From Lithospermum erythrorhizon (Eukaryota; Streptophyta; Magnoliopsida; Boraginales; Boraginaceae): a DNA stretch of 64,000 nucleotides. Position 1 is the stretch's first letter. Each line of letters begins with the position of its first letter. Positions 1-12,089 of this stretch are shown one piece after another. The DNA is taken from assembly GCA_019722365.1 (NCBI GenBank), contig JADFUC010000954.1, positions 2,666,001 through 2,730,000 on the forward strand, written 5' to 3'. The notes under the pieces were generated by a model, which worked only from the letters and a program-made list of their open reading frames with translations, was not told the origin of the DNA and made no database searches. The position numbers and the translations under genes were made by a program.

Positions 1-67
1 CTTTCTTGAGAATTGTTGCATTACTTGAAGTAATAGTAGTTGCCATTTGTGCTTCTTCATTTTTCAT
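1..67 (-). CDS. Possible 5' end of a gene running off the left edge
   Basis: Read on the minus strand, an open frame begins with ATG at 67 and has a second in-frame ATG at 46. It stays open to the window edge. The peptide after the second Met is rich in Ser, Thr and Ala (MATTITSSNATILKK), as plastid transit peptides often are. About 20 codons are too few to name a family, and the call rests only on this frame and its composition. It could be chance. Confidence 0.3.
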   Translation of the reverse strand, partial: MKNEEAQMATTITSSNATILKK

Positions 68-82
68 TTTTCCAATCTTTTA

Positions 83-1139
83 GGTATTTAAACAGTTAAA
101 AGTATGGAAATGGAAGTATGAAAGTGGCCAAGTGGGGAGTTTGATAGTTATTGGACAACCTTTTTGGTGGTTGAAATTGGTTTTTTCTCAACAGGAGACT
201 TTGATCAAATAATTTAAATAAGATTCAATAAGAAAGGGATTGGGGAATTTGATTAAGTTGGACTTTAACTGAAAATGTCCATGTGACAGGGTACCATATC
301 ACAATAGATTGCCCCACATTTGATGGAGGTAATTTATGAGCAGCATTTTTCATAATTTAGATACAAGTGCAATATCATATAAACAACCTCCAAAACTTTA
401 TAATTCGAGATCAATTATAATGGATCAAGTGACATTTGATATAACCTTGGAGGTTTGAATACTTGAATTAAGTAAAATTTAGGGTATATCATCAAATAAG
501 TAGTGTGATATTCATAAATTATCTATAAATTTGCAAATAAGTAGTGTGATGGTTGGTGGGTGGAAGAATGGCCATTTGGGAAGGAGTTGGGGGTTAAAGG
601 GATTTAAAAAAATATTGATACTTTTAAGTTTTATTAAAATAGACCCATAACTTTAATTATTTAAAATTTATCCCAAATATGTAATTGTTAATGTTATTCT
701 AAATTGCCCTTGTGTTGCCTGCTTTTAATTATTTAAAATTTGAAGTCGAGAACTGATGTAAAATGAGTGTTGGATTCAAGAATAATCTAAAATGATAGTT
801 AAATTAGGGGGCAATTTAAAAAATAAAAAAGTTTAGGAGATAATTTAAAATGTTGACAATAGTTCAGGGGCGATATGAAAATAAGCCTTATCAAAACTAT
901 GTTAAAATGATGAACACCAACTCTAAACACCTCTAAAATGCACAATAAACACCTCTAAAATGCACAATAAACACCTCTAGTAGACGTTCAACATTTTTTT
1001 TGGACATCTCTTATGGTATTGATAATAAAGAGTGCGTAGCGTGCCATGTCGTAGTGTATAAAATATATATATTTCTTTTTACTTTTTAGCATTCATCCCA
1101 TGCATTGGCTTTTTACTGCGGGGTTCTTTTGTTTGGTTT
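83..1139. other. Intergenic, no gene seen
   Basis: AT-rich sequence without a convincing coding frame. If the minus-strand start at the left edge is real, its promoter lies here. The only structure seen is a short tandem repeat at 925-979. Confidence 0.6.
925..979. repeat. 24-bp tandem repeat, about 2.3 copies
   Basis: The unit 'aaacacctctaaaatgcaca' plus four bases occurs twice in perfect tandem, followed by a partial third copy. It is a simple local minisatellite. Confidence 0.8.
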
Positions 1140-1960
1140 TCTGGTTTACAATTATAAAGCCAGCTAAATTCGATAAATTAATACTCGATTATTTAATATG
1201 GCTAAGATAATATTTTTGAAGTACTGTCAGGTTCGCGAGATAGGATGTTAAATTGATAATTCATGTTTCTTTTTTCGTTTATGTTTCATTTTTTTATGCC
1301 GTCATATGCGATTGTGCTTTTTTAGATCTTTTCGGTTTTTTGCAATTATGTCAGTATAGTAGAAGCTTCGATAAGCTAATATTCGATTATTTAATACTCT
1401 AGGATAATATTTTATTTTTGGTAGGTCAGGCTTCGAGGGGATAAGTCTTCAAAATTAATAATTCGTGTTTTTTTCGTTACTTTTTGCGATTATCAATTCT
1501 TTGTAGAAAGCTCGATTATTTAATAAAATCTCCAAGATAATAATTTTGGCCGGTCCTGACTCGGGGATAGGCTGCTAAGAAATTAATAATTCGTGTTTTT
1601 CGTTCTTTTTTTTTTTTTTACTCGCGGTCATATGCTACTATGCTTTTTTCGTTCCTTTTTTAATTTTAATTTTAGTTCACCAATTATGAATAACGGTAGA
1701 AGCTTCGATAAATTAATACCACGATTATTTAATAAACTCTCTAAGATAATATTTTTGGTGAGTCCCAACTCGGGGAAAGGGTGCTAAATTAATATTTCGT
1801 TCTTTTTCTTCGTTCATTTTTTTCATATTTTTTCTGATTACAATTCTGATAGAAACTTCGATAAATTAATACTTCATTATTTAATAAACATAATATTTTT
1901 TTGCGGACCGACTTAGGGATAGGGTGCTAAATTAATAATTTCTTGAAAAGCTTATGAATG
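1140..1960 (+). repeat. Degenerate satellite, about five units
   Basis: Units of roughly 140-200 bp share an ordered series of blocks: 'ttcgataaattaatactcg', 'attatttaata', 'taagataatatttttg', a GC-richer block like 'gtcccaactcgggga', 'gctaaattaataattcgt', and a T-rich 'ttttcgttc' tract. They start near 1155, 1365, 1510, 1700 and 1855. The same unit occurs in reverse orientation at 49720-51340. No coding capacity is seen. Confidence 0.75.
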
Positions 1961-2656
1961 TCTCTTAGATGCCATGTATTTGATTGTTCGAGGAGAAAAT
2001 TAACTTTCAATTAAGACAATCATTGATTGTATAATTTTCAAGGAGAATAGTAATCAAGCAATAAAAAAATATTAGGAAACAAAATAAATTTCAATGCAAA
2101 AAGTTGCATTGATATATGAAACAATCACTTATAATGAAAAGAAAAATATTTGATAGATGATCACTTAAATAGAGACGGAGGGAGTATATTTTTGATAATT
2201 ACATAGATCGTATAAAATATTGAAATTAATAATTTAACATATACTACGTATTCATGAATGATTTATGAATATTTCTTTAAAAATGACTCGGTGTGCTTAT
2301 GTTTTTTGTTGAAATTAATTTACATGTGAATACAAATGCCACAATTTTTCTTGTCATTGTAAAAACTTAAGTATTGTCGATTTTATAAGGTGAGAGATTG
2401 AAGGTTAACAGTGTACTGGCTTTATTTGATATACGTACGTCGTTGTATAATAATTAAGTGGAAATTTGAAGGTGTTTCGTCGAATATTTTTATAAATTAA
2501 TAATATATAGTATTTGAAATTAATATAGAGTGAGTAGTAAATATTTTGATGATATAATCAAGTAAGCTACTCTGATATAAACGTTCAATACCAGTTTGGA
2601 CATTGACGTCAAAAAAATTAAAAAAATCAGTGTGAGAATATTCTCGTCCAAAATGG
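1961..2656. other. Intergenic, upstream of the OEP24 gene
   Basis: No gene seen. A 'gacggagggagta' tail near 2174 resembles the terminal inverted repeat of a Stowaway-like MITE, but no matching second end was found. Confidence 0.5.
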
Positions 2657-2668
2657 ACCTATATACAA
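2657..2668 (+). promoter_or_regulatory. Candidate TATA box of the OEP24 gene
   Basis: 'ctatataca' lies about 100 bp before the first exon-1 ATG at 2764, at a distance that fits a short 5' UTR. Position and sequence are the only support. Confidence 0.4.
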
Positions 2669-2763
2669 AAAGTTGATTGTATTTATACACACCCAACATT
2701 TCAATCTCCAGCTTTAAACCCCACCTAATCCCCAAAAAAAATACTCCACTTTAATAATCTGAA

Positions 2764-5700
2764 ATGAAGGCAACATTCAAAGCCAGATTCGATGCTAACA
2801 AGGACAAAACGCCACCCTCCTCCGCCGCCTCCGCGGTGGCAATCAACTTCAACGCCGCCGGAGATCTCAAGCTCCGCGCCTCGTTAACGGACGCCACCTT
2901 CGTCCACGGCCCCACCTTAAACGGCTTAGCTTTCGCCGTCGAAAAACCTGGCTCGTTCGTTATCGATTACGATGTTCCTAAACAGGTGAATTAATAGTCG
3001 TTACTTACTTATGACTTTGTTATTTCCAATATCTCTTCCTTTCAAAAATATCCTCTAATTTTAAATTTGGAAAATCAATTGTCTCGATATATGTCTCAAT
3101 GACACATCTACATGTGTCAAAATCTTATAGCATGTTCCTACAGTGGGACCCGGTTTTTTTTTAGGTTTTATAATGTTGTTTTAGTTGTCATTTTAGCATA
3201 ATAAATAATATTTTTTATATTTTCAATGTATTTTTTTCTACTTTTTCTATTGAATAAAAATCAACCAATAATATTATTTTAATTGATTGTTATTCTACTC
3301 AATACACTTTTTGACTAATTTTTTTTCTACTTTATATATGTGTAAAAAGTGTTAAAATGTAAGGAAACACATTTGTGTTAGTAAGACTCATCAAATGATA
3401 CTTTGATCAGTTTGATGACACAAATAATCTCCTATTATTCAGTGACGGAATAAAAATTTTTGATTCCGTTATTATCAAATAATATATAAAAATTTAGAGC
3501 ATGAATTTTTAAAGAATAGTATTATTTTGAAAAAATACTTGTAAATTAATTTTTCGAAAATTAGGGGGGCGACTGCTCACATGACCCTAGTTACTGGTCT
3601 TATCAAATCGAAAATCTATTGGAAAAGTCTCTTCCCGTAAGCAGAAGTTCCTCGTTCGAAAATCACCTTATCACTAAATATACGAAAAATATATACTCCG
3701 TATATAATTGATGGTTTGGACTAAAAGTATTTAAATTTAAGCCCAACTAATATCTCACTCGAAAATTAAAAATCCCCCCAAAAAACACCACTTTCAATAA
3801 TCTCAAATGAAGGCCACATTCAAAACCAGGTTCGAATCTAACAAGGACAAAGTGCCACCTTCCTCTGCCACCTTCGCGGTGGCGTTAAACTTCAACGCTG
3901 CCGGAAACCTCAAGCTCCGCTCCTCCTTTACTGACGACAGCTTCTTCCATGGCCCCACTTTCAACAGCTTAGCCTTCGCCCTCGAAAAACCTGGAGCATT
4001 CGTAATTGATTACGATGTTCCTAAACAGGTGGACTAATTGTCCTACCAAAAGATTGTCCGGTTTTATACTCAATTTAAGTGTTTGTTTATATTGCAAATT
4101 AATTCTATCGAGTATGTATCCATTTTTTCTAGTTTCGCTTACATTAATTGAAACTTTAAATGTAAAAAAGTGTAAAGATAATTAAAAAAAAAAATAACGT
4201 TTGTTCAAAACAATCAAGTATTTTAATACATTATTTTAGTCTAAACTATCATTATATTGATGTAGAGGACTGAGGGAGTTCTACGAATATGTGTCGTTAT
4301 CCCTCCATTTCATAAATATTATATAGTTTTGAATTTTGGTTGATTTTTTTTGAATTTTGAAGTAAAATATTTTTGTATATGTTGTATAATGTTTGGTGAA
4401 AATATATATGAAAAGACAATATTTTAATATTAAACGGCTTAGTTCACGCCGTTGTAAAACACGACTCATTTATCATTGATTACAATGTTAGGTGAATTAA
4501 TAGTCGTTAGTTACTATGAGATTATTCTATTGAGTGTGTTGAATGAATTGTTGTACTAATTTCGTTTCATAAATACTGGCCAATTTTAATTTTGGTAATT
4601 GATTTTTGATAGTTGACTTTTTGAATTTTGAATTTTGATAGTTGGGTTTTTTATTTTTTTAACCCAAGTGTTTATATATGTTATAGAATATTTTGTGAAA
4701 ATATATCAAATGCTAGTTCGTTTTTTCATTTACTTTACCATTAGCTTAATAAGTTTGATTCAAATAAAAGTTATATGTGCAGTAAGCACTCAAGTCTATG
4801 AAGGTTGTAATTTTGATAATTGAAAATAAAATAGGCTCCTTCGTATTTCGATTACGATGTTCCAAAACAGGTAAATCAACAACCGTTAGTTAATATTCCA
4901 TCGAAACTATGAAATGTACATGTATTGTCGTGTAATCTTTTCGCTCAGCTTCCACATTTCATAATTTTGTATAATTGAGCTATTATGCTGTTTTGTTTGA
5001 ATGGACAAAGATGACATCCTTTTGGTAAGGAGATGGTATCTTCATTCCAAAATGATTGTCCAGTTTTGAATTTTGATGGTTGAATCTTAAAATTTCGAAC
5101 TCAAGTATTTGTATATGAGTTATATAGTAATTGGTGAAAAATATAGCAACTGGAAGTATTTTGAATATACTTACTACTAACATGATAATTTCGATTTAAA
5201 TCAAATTTATGTACGTCAACTGAAGCTATGAAGTTTGTTGATTTTGACCATTGAGAATCAAATTGGACAACATTATTGGTTCCAAGGGAGTAAATATTAT
5301 GGTATTTGCTTAGAATTTAGAAACTATTGTTTATTTTAATGTTTATAAGTAATCTTTTATTTATTGAGTGTAGGATGTGAGATTTCAGTTCATGAATTCA
5401 GTGAAGGTCGCTCAGAAACCATTGAACTTGACATATATGCACACTAAGTATGTGGGCAAGCCTCCATCCGTCGAGAACTCAGATGACAAGATACCTACTG
5501 TAAATTTAGGGAGGACTATGTTGAATGGTACATTGGTGTTGGATTCGGCTAACAAGGTGTCGGCTAATCATGTTCTGGGTAGCGATAATGTGAAACTGAA
5601 GTATACTTATGTCCATGGAGGCTTGACCACATTTGAGCCAAGTTGTGACTTGAAAACACAGACATGGGATTTTGCTGTTACAAGAAGAGTTTTTGGTGAT

Positions 5701-6615
5701 GACCTGTTTAAAGTTTCATACCAGACAGCAAACAGGAATTTGGGGCTCGAGTGGGCTAGCAGTTCTAAAGTACATGGAGCCTTTAAGGTATTTTGAAGTT
5801 TCTTCCCTTTTATTCGATTGAAGAGTTATTCATTGCATCATTTGTTGGGATTTTATTTTTATTAGTTTGCTTAATATCTGAAATCATAAATGTGATACAT
5901 GTTTAACTGCTGGCCTGATGGCAAAGGTATAATTCACTTTAATGTCAAGGGGGCTTCATTACACTTTAGTGGGCTTCATTACACTTTAGTAGAATTGAAA
6001 GCATTATTATGTGTGTAACTTTCAGTTGCTAAAATTAGTGTTTGATCTTGTGAGCCTCCAATTTTTTCTGTAAGAAAAGTGCCCATTTAAATTATATATC
6101 CATATTGAAACTGAAAGAAAAAATGGTCAATGAAGTTCATGAATATATCTTAATGATATCAACTGAATCAAATCTGCAAGTAAAATGGTCAATGAAGTTC
6201 ATGAATATATCTTAATAATTTGGTAATGTTCGATTGTTGTGCTAAATTATAACAAAATTGCCTTAACTGCAATCCGCATTCTCTCCCTCCTTTGGTGGAT
6301 TCACAAACTTAAAACTGAAAGTCATCTTACGGGCAAAAGTTACCTCTAAAATCTGAAAAGAGTCATTGTCTCATATGGTTTACAAGCTGAGAAGCTGGAG
6401 ATTAATGCAGATGTTGGAGGTTGATCCCAGTCTCTGTAGTGTCTAAAATGTTATTACCAACTTAGTGTTTACTTCCTATTTTCAGTCTCTTGCTGTAGAA
6501 TTGGATTCTAATTTCGTACTAATTTTACCTTCAGATTGCAGCAACATTCGATTTGAGGCAGGACCTGGGTTTGCCAAAATTGGCTGCTGAGACGACATGG
6601 AACATGGAGATGTGA
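2764..6615 (+). CDS. OEP24: Outer envelope pore protein 24 (OEP24), chloroplast outer membrane channel
   Basis: Exons: 1A 2764-2985, 2 5374-5787, 3 6535-6615. All junctions are phase 0 and give 238 residues, slightly longer than Arabidopsis and pea OEP24 (about 213-223). The exon 1 peptide ([14 protein letters not shown]..., [15 protein letters not shown]) continues into [20 protein letters not shown] and ends ETTWNMEM, the family's usual C-terminus. OEP24 proteins are beta-barrel solute channels of the plastid outer envelope, so no signal peptide or hydrophobic helix is expected and none is seen. Against the family there is an insertion after the [10 protein letters not shown] segment in exon 2. 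An alternative first exon (1B, 3807-4028) joins exon 2 in the same frame. Which one is used cannot be told from DNA alone. Confidence 0.9.
3807..4028 (+). CDS. OEP24: Alternative first exon (1B) of the OEP24 gene
   Basis: A second copy of exon 1 with exactly the same length (222 nt, 74 codons), the same ATG context and the same 'cctaaacag|gt' donor. It encodes [15 protein letters not shown]... with about 17 substitutions against copy 1A (near 77% identity), no stop and no indel. The duplication includes the sequence just before the ATG (compare '...caataatctcaaATG' with '...taataatctgaaATG'). The intact frame suggests selection on both copies. They may act as alternative promoters/first exons, giving two N-termini for one pore. 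1A spliced into 1B is unlikely because 1B has no acceptor at its start. Confidence 0.8.
4268..4430 (+). mobile_element. Stowaway-like MITE ends or fragment in OEP24 intron 1
   Basis: Near 4268 'gagggagttc' looks like one MITE end. Near 4301 'ccctccatttcataaatatt' looks like another start, followed by body sequence ('gttttgaattttggttgat', 'gtttggtgaaaatatat') shared with the copies at 5040 and 46168. The fragment runs directly into an exon-1 remnant at 4430, so no intact second end is seen. Confidence 0.4.
4430..4530 (+). pseudogene. Decayed third copy of OEP24 exon 1 (3' half)
   Basis: From 'ttaaacggcttag' the sequence follows the end of exon 1A and the first 30 or so bases of its intron ('ggtgaattaatagtcgttag'). 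It carries substitutions and a deletion that removes the CCTAAACA just before the donor. It has no start codon and is not coding. It is more like copy 1A, including the intronic part, than 1B. Confidence 0.75.
4834..4895 (+). pseudogene. Decayed fourth copy of OEP24 exon 1 (extreme 3' end)
   Basis: 'ggctccttcgtatttcgatt' continues into 'acgatgttccaaaacag|gta', then an intronic tail 'caaccgttagttaat' like that of copies 1A and 3. Only the last 40 or so exon bases and the donor survive. Like copy 3, it follows a Stowaway-like body segment (4655-4690). Confidence 0.7.
5040..5292. mobile_element. Stowaway-like MITE in OEP24 intron 1
   Basis: The ends are inverted repeats: 'ttccaaaatgattgtcca' at the left, and 'tggacaacattattgg' followed by 'ccaagggagta' at the right. 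The TA-flanked 'tactccct' type of end is typical of Tc1/mariner-derived Stowaway MITEs. Its body matches the element at 46168-46395 in opposite orientation. Confidence 0.65.
6121..6220. repeat. Direct repeat of about 35 bp in OEP24 intron 2
   Basis: 'aaaatggtcaatgaagttca' followed by 'tgaatatatcttaat' occurs at about 6120-6155 and again at 6182-6216, 62 bp apart. A 20-bp tandem doublet ('gggcttcattacactttagt') lies just upstream at 5949-5990. Confidence 0.75.
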
Positions 6616-7503
6616 TTCATTCCATTAATTAGTCTATCTGCTCCAATTTTGTGAATTTTGATCAGACCATTGTTCTTATAGCCATCGATTATCCATGATT
6701 TGGCCTCCTTACGTCCTTACTATCAGGACGAAGAAAGAAGTGTAGTACTTCTTACCTATATAAGATACTGTGATTCATTTCACCCATGAATACATTTTGT
6801 TTCATCTTTGTCCCATTACAGTAGATGTTTTATTTTTCCCCAGCTCTATTAATCCATACTCTAAGCTAACAAAGACCAGGAAAGGTATATGAATTTCAAA
6901 GTACAAAAAAGTTTTCTCATCTTGTATGCTGCCTATGAGTTTCTTCTGCAGTCCTATATCTGGACTCTGGAGGTTAAGCTACAATTACTGCAAAAATTAG
7001 AAAGATTAGAGAAAAAATAGAGTAATAATTGCCTTAATTTACATGGTAATCTGATGCACATTTTTGTATGGGGGTATTTGGTTATTACTGCCCTAACTAG
7101 CTAATAATAAAGATCCAGTAGCAAATATTGTGCTCAACATTAGGTGTCAGGTAAACCTTGATTCAGTGATGTTTCTTAAAGATTAAAAATTGGATTAATA
7201 AAATAAGATGACCCACCTTAAATACCAATAGTTTGTACAAAGTCATTAGTCATCCCCATCATTACAATATCTTATAATATCTTATTGTTTCTTAATCTTT
7301 ATATGAACTACAGCCGGCAGCATATTAATATATAATACTCGAAGATTCTCCATTGTTTTGAGAAAATGCCGTCTAATCTTATTTTTTTAAATCCGACCAT
7401 TGTGATTACAAGGACTTAATCCGGAATCTCGTCTAGTAAAAATGCCATTTCTCCCCCTAATTACTTGAAGTGATCTATATTCAGATTTGTACAATCTTCC
7501 ATT

Positions 7504-10082
7504 ATGTTGCTTCCATTTCTTCTACTACTGCTGGCAGTTTTGATCATTGCACTCCTGTTTTTGGTTTATCAAAACATATGGATCCCTTTCAAGATTCAAA
7601 TCCACTTCAAGAAACAGGGGATTGAAGGTCCTAAATACCATCCAATATATGGGAACACAGAAGAGATTAAAGGGTACATTGCTGAAGCTGAATCAAAGTC
7701 AATGTCATCACTCAATCATGACATGATGCATCGTTTATACCCACACTTCAATAAATGGTCAACTCAATTTGGAAAAATATTTGTTTACTGGTTTGGGAAT
7801 AAGCCAAGAATGTATATTTCTGAACCAGATTTGATTAAGGAGCTTATGCTAAATCATACTGCTTCAGTTGATAAAGTCCCCTTCACACCACTCACTAGGG
7901 ACTTGTTTGGACAAGGACTTACTGGGTTGTTTGGAAAGAAATGGGCTCTTCATAGGAAGATTACTCAACAGGCATTTCATATGGAACGAGTTAAGGTATG
8001 ATTTCAACATTAACATGCCCTAATAACCTTGAAGAGGTTCCCGCTTAAGCGGGTAAGGGGTCAGACAATATGCAACCTTACCCTGTCGTAATAAAGAAAC
8101 TGTTTCCGAATTGACTCAAGAGTGAAGTGCAAACAACTATCTACTACAAAAGATAAGAAGTATCATGCGCCATTTATGCTATGATCTAAGCTTGAAAAAT
8201 CCACCCTTTTCTTGGTTGTGATCCTTATATAGGTTATGTTTGTTTGAGATGTAAAATACAACCTCCAACTCAATTTAGCTGAGACTCTTTTCCAACAAAA
8301 GTCTACCTATTTTTGAAACAATAGTACATACATATAAATAACTAAGAACTTATATGTTGAAAATAATATATTTGAATAAGAGGCATTTAGGGTCGAAATT
8401 GAATTGTTTTAACTAATTAGTTAAACCTCTCAGTTAATTTGAAATGGTATTTTTCTGCAGGCTTGGATTCCAGAGATTGTGACCTGTACTATGATGATGA
8501 TAAAGAAGTGGGAGAAAATAGGTGAAAGTAATGAATTTGAAATGGATGTCCACAAAGAACTTCATGATCTTTCAGGTGAGATTATATCTAGGACAGCTTT
8601 TGGAAGTAGCTATGATGAGGGGAAGCGCATTTTCGAGTTGCAAGATCAGCAAATAAGCCTTACTTTGCAAGCTATGCGAAGCGTTTATTTTCCTGGTTTC
8701 AGGTAACAGGACCAACATTAGCCAGTTTTCTCAAGCTTAATGCATGTTTCAATTTGTTATCAGCTTTAGTTCATAGAAAATGTAGAACGAAATTTCAGAA
8801 CATTGATCCTTACTGTTCAAGGCTTTCAGACAAGCTGACGTTTATGTTCGATTCTCACCAATGTAAGGGGGCATGATTCGTGCATTGTCTAACTCATGTA
8901 ATGTCTCTGATAATATGAATTCATCATACATAGCATCTCTCAAATCAATCTTCTTGCCTTCAGTATAAGAAAATCGAAAGATTGACAATCATATTGAAAC
9001 ATGCCCAGGTACCTACCAACAAAGAAGAATAGAATGAGGTGGAAGTTGGAGTCTGATATTAGAGATTCAGTAAAGAAACTTATCGCTGCAGAAAGACGAA
9101 CAAGAGGGGACTTGAAAATGCTTCTCTCGTGCTTAATATCTGCATCCAAGGATCACCAAGGAGGAGAACATAAATTTGATGTAGAAGAAATCATAGATGA
9201 ATGCAAAACATTTTATTTTGCAGGGAAAGATACAACTGGAAACCTCCTGACTTGGGTTATTATTCTCCTAGCATTTCATCCAGAATGGCAAGATAAGGCG
9301 AGGGAAGAAGTTTTTCATGTTTGCAAGGGTGATGAACTTCCAAATGCAGATAACTTACATGAATTCAAACTTGTAAGCTCAATTCAAATATCCATCATCT
9401 CATTTACTTTCTAACACTTTTTTATTATCATAAACTAATTAGTTTTCTCCACTAGAAACATGTAAGTCGTTTTCGGCCTATGCCAGAATCAGGTATTAGA
9501 ATGAGGGTAATAACTAAATATATGTAGAAAACTAAAGAGAAAAGGTAGTGGGGTATTTAAAGTCTTTGAGGAGAGTGGAGGTGAAGTGACAAAGACATAT
9601 AGTTTTAAAATCTTGTTTTTCCACCCCTTCTACCCCTACTTTTGGCAATAACTCTGTTACTCTAACTTCAACAGGTAACCATGATACTCAATGAGACACT
9701 TCGGCTTTACCCTCCCGTGGCAACTCTAGCCGTGAGGCGAACATCCAAGGACATTAAATTGGGAAGACTTGAAATTCCAGCTGATACGCAATTCAATATA
9801 TCGGGAGTATTTGTTTTCCATGATCCGAAAATTTGGGGAAAAGACGCAAACGAGTTTAATCCCCTTAGATTCTCAGAGCAAGGGAAACATTTGGGTGCAT
9901 TTTTCCCATTTGGCTTAGGTCCTAGAATTTGTGTTGGTCAGAATCTTGCCATGGTAGAAGCAAAAATTGTTCTAACAATGATCATCAAACATTTTACATT
10001 TGTTATATCACCATCATATGTTCATGCTCCAAAAATGATGCTCACCTATAATTATGGTGCCTATATCCTGGCGAAGATATGA
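7504..10082 (+). CDS. Cytochrome P450, CYP72 clan (CYP709/CYP749-like)
   Basis: Exons 7504-7995, 8461-8702, 9009-9372 and 9675-10082 join in frame to 501 residues, normal for a plant microsomal P450. Residues 1-24 form the hydrophobic ER anchor. The proline-poor hinge is followed by [16 protein letters not shown], a CYP72-clan signature. The I-helix oxygen-activation motif AGKDTT is at 316-321, the K-helix ExxR (ETLR) at 373-376, and the heme loop [10 protein letters not shown] has the axial Cys at 452. All catalytic motifs are intact. CYP72-clan enzymes hydroxylate hormones, fatty acids, terpenoids or other small hydrophobic substrates with electrons from an ER P450 reductase; the substrate cannot be told here. 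The ATG at 7504 is the only start giving the anchor. Intron 1 carries a SINE-like insert. Confidence 0.9.
8030..8135 (+). mobile_element. AU-type SINE remnant in P450 intron 1
   Basis: The stretch with 'aagcgggtaaggggtcagac', 'atgcaaccttaccctg' and 'aaactgtttccgaattgact' matches from memory the ordered blocks of angiosperm AU SINEs (a GTAAGGGTC-like head, then CAGCCTTACCC, then GAGGCTGTTTCC). Ends are indistinct and no target duplication was found. Confidence 0.45.
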
Positions 10083-12089
10083 ACAATGGTTTATTGGGAA
10101 TATTTGTGGTTTATATATATGTTGTTTTATAAAGTCCCTTTGGATTTCTTAACTATTGCAATCCAATAGCTCTCATTCATCAATGACTTATCTTTTAACA
10201 ATTAACTTTACATTGGTAGCCATTTGAGTACTACATACTCTGTATAATACATATACATTTTATGTTTCAAATATCTTTTCTTTACTATTTAATTATGTCA
10301 AAGAGAAGTTTATATCCTCACTATTGTCATCCCTCAAGACAAACACGAGATTAGTTTAATTTTGGAATTTCAATTGCTAGGTTGATCAGAAATGGTCATG
10401 ATATATGCAGTTATGCACTATGAAGTATGAACAATGGTTTTTCATCTTCTATCTTAGACGTCAAAGACTACATGTGGCTCGATTCGGGCAAATCGATGCT
10501 CGAAGCTTGATTAGGTCTAAATTATTGAGCTGAGCCTCGAGCTGGCTTCTAGGCTCGTTAGCTCGGACAACCCGCTTCATTAAATTTCATTATCACATTC
10601 ATACTTCTTTATTTCAAAATTAGTTTTTAATTTTATAAGAATTCATTTTTTATTATTATTTTGTTATGAATATCTCTTTTATTAATGTTAATTTCAATAA
10701 AAATGAGGGTTATTGCTTTCTTGTTAAAGCTTCATGTCATTTAATTTTATCAATTGATTGAGTAAACTAATTTTTTTGTTAATCCGACTAAATTTGGATT
10801 TTGAAATAAGTAAAATTGGCTAGGTTCGATGAAAGATCGTGGACGCAAGCCTAATACTTATTTAGTGATCAAGACGAGCAAAAAATTCTTCAATTCGGTA
10901 CAATAGAATCGATGAACCAAATTACAACTGACCAATGATACTCCTACTTACATTCAAATTTCATTGAGATGTTTGACTTAGTAATTAAAAATATTTTACT
11001 TTGATAATAAATTAATCTCATTTAATTTTTTTGTTATAAACATGCAACATTATAGCATATACGTATGAATTTTGTTTTGTATATTAGTATTGTTATTAAA
11101 CAGCCCAATTCGAACATCTTTAGCCTTTGTTCAAGCCATTATTTTTCATGTGTTCCCAAAAAATTACCAAAAAGTTAAGACTTGAAAATCTTTAATCTTG
11201 AAGCCTAAGTAAACAGTTACTCCGTATTTATAAGTACTACCTCCATTTCAAAAGATTGTTTCATTTTGACTTTTACGGTCTCAAATAATAATTTAATTTA
11301 AAAACGTGAAATATTTCTAATTATACACCTGTGAAAAATTATAAAAAGTTTATATTTCAAATATATATTGAAAACGAATCTAATAAAGATTCACACGCCT
11401 ATATTATTTTTATCGACTAAATTAATTCAATGATCAAAGCTTTATAAATTTCAATTCCAAAATAACGGTAAACGTAAACAATCTTTTATTTTATGAAGAA
11501 AGATCTCACACAATCTAATCGATTGATGGATTAAAATTTCTAAATGTTTTTCCAAAACATTCAAAAATTGGCGGACCGAAATGTAATTTTCCTAAGAATT
11601 TGGCTACAAAAAATCTGATCGAGAAGAAAAAAGAGGCCCCATTTATAAAAGCTTATCGTTAATAAAATACCGAAATAACCTAATTATTATTATCCATCAC
11701 GTAGCAGCAGAGGAGACTTGTTACAAAATTCTAGTTTTTCACGCAATACTCAGGCACAAGCAGTTTACTACTACTATTCTTAATTTTGATCATTTCTGTC
11801 GCATAACTGATAAGATTTTCATTTTATTCAGTACCAGCTTAATTTGATGCTTTCTCAATAATATTATCCTGTTATTTATTTCCAGTATGAGTAGTAGCCA
11901 CTCTTCCTAATACCGGGTTGGCGATTAAATTTTAACAACGTATTTCTTCCGATTTAATTAAAGATTAATCATCATCAACTTATTTCGATTCAAAGATCGT
12001 AGAATCCGACTAGTTCTTCTATATACCTAATCGAGATTTATGAGCAAGCTCACGCACTGTATTTAACATTATAAATTAAATTTTTCTAA
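10083..12089. other. Intergenic, no gene seen
   Basis: AT-rich spacer after the P450 gene. A weak MITE-like pair sits at about 11235-11500, with 'tacctccatttcaaaagatt' at the left and 'aaacaatcttttattttatg' at the right. No reading frame has support. Confidence 0.5.
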
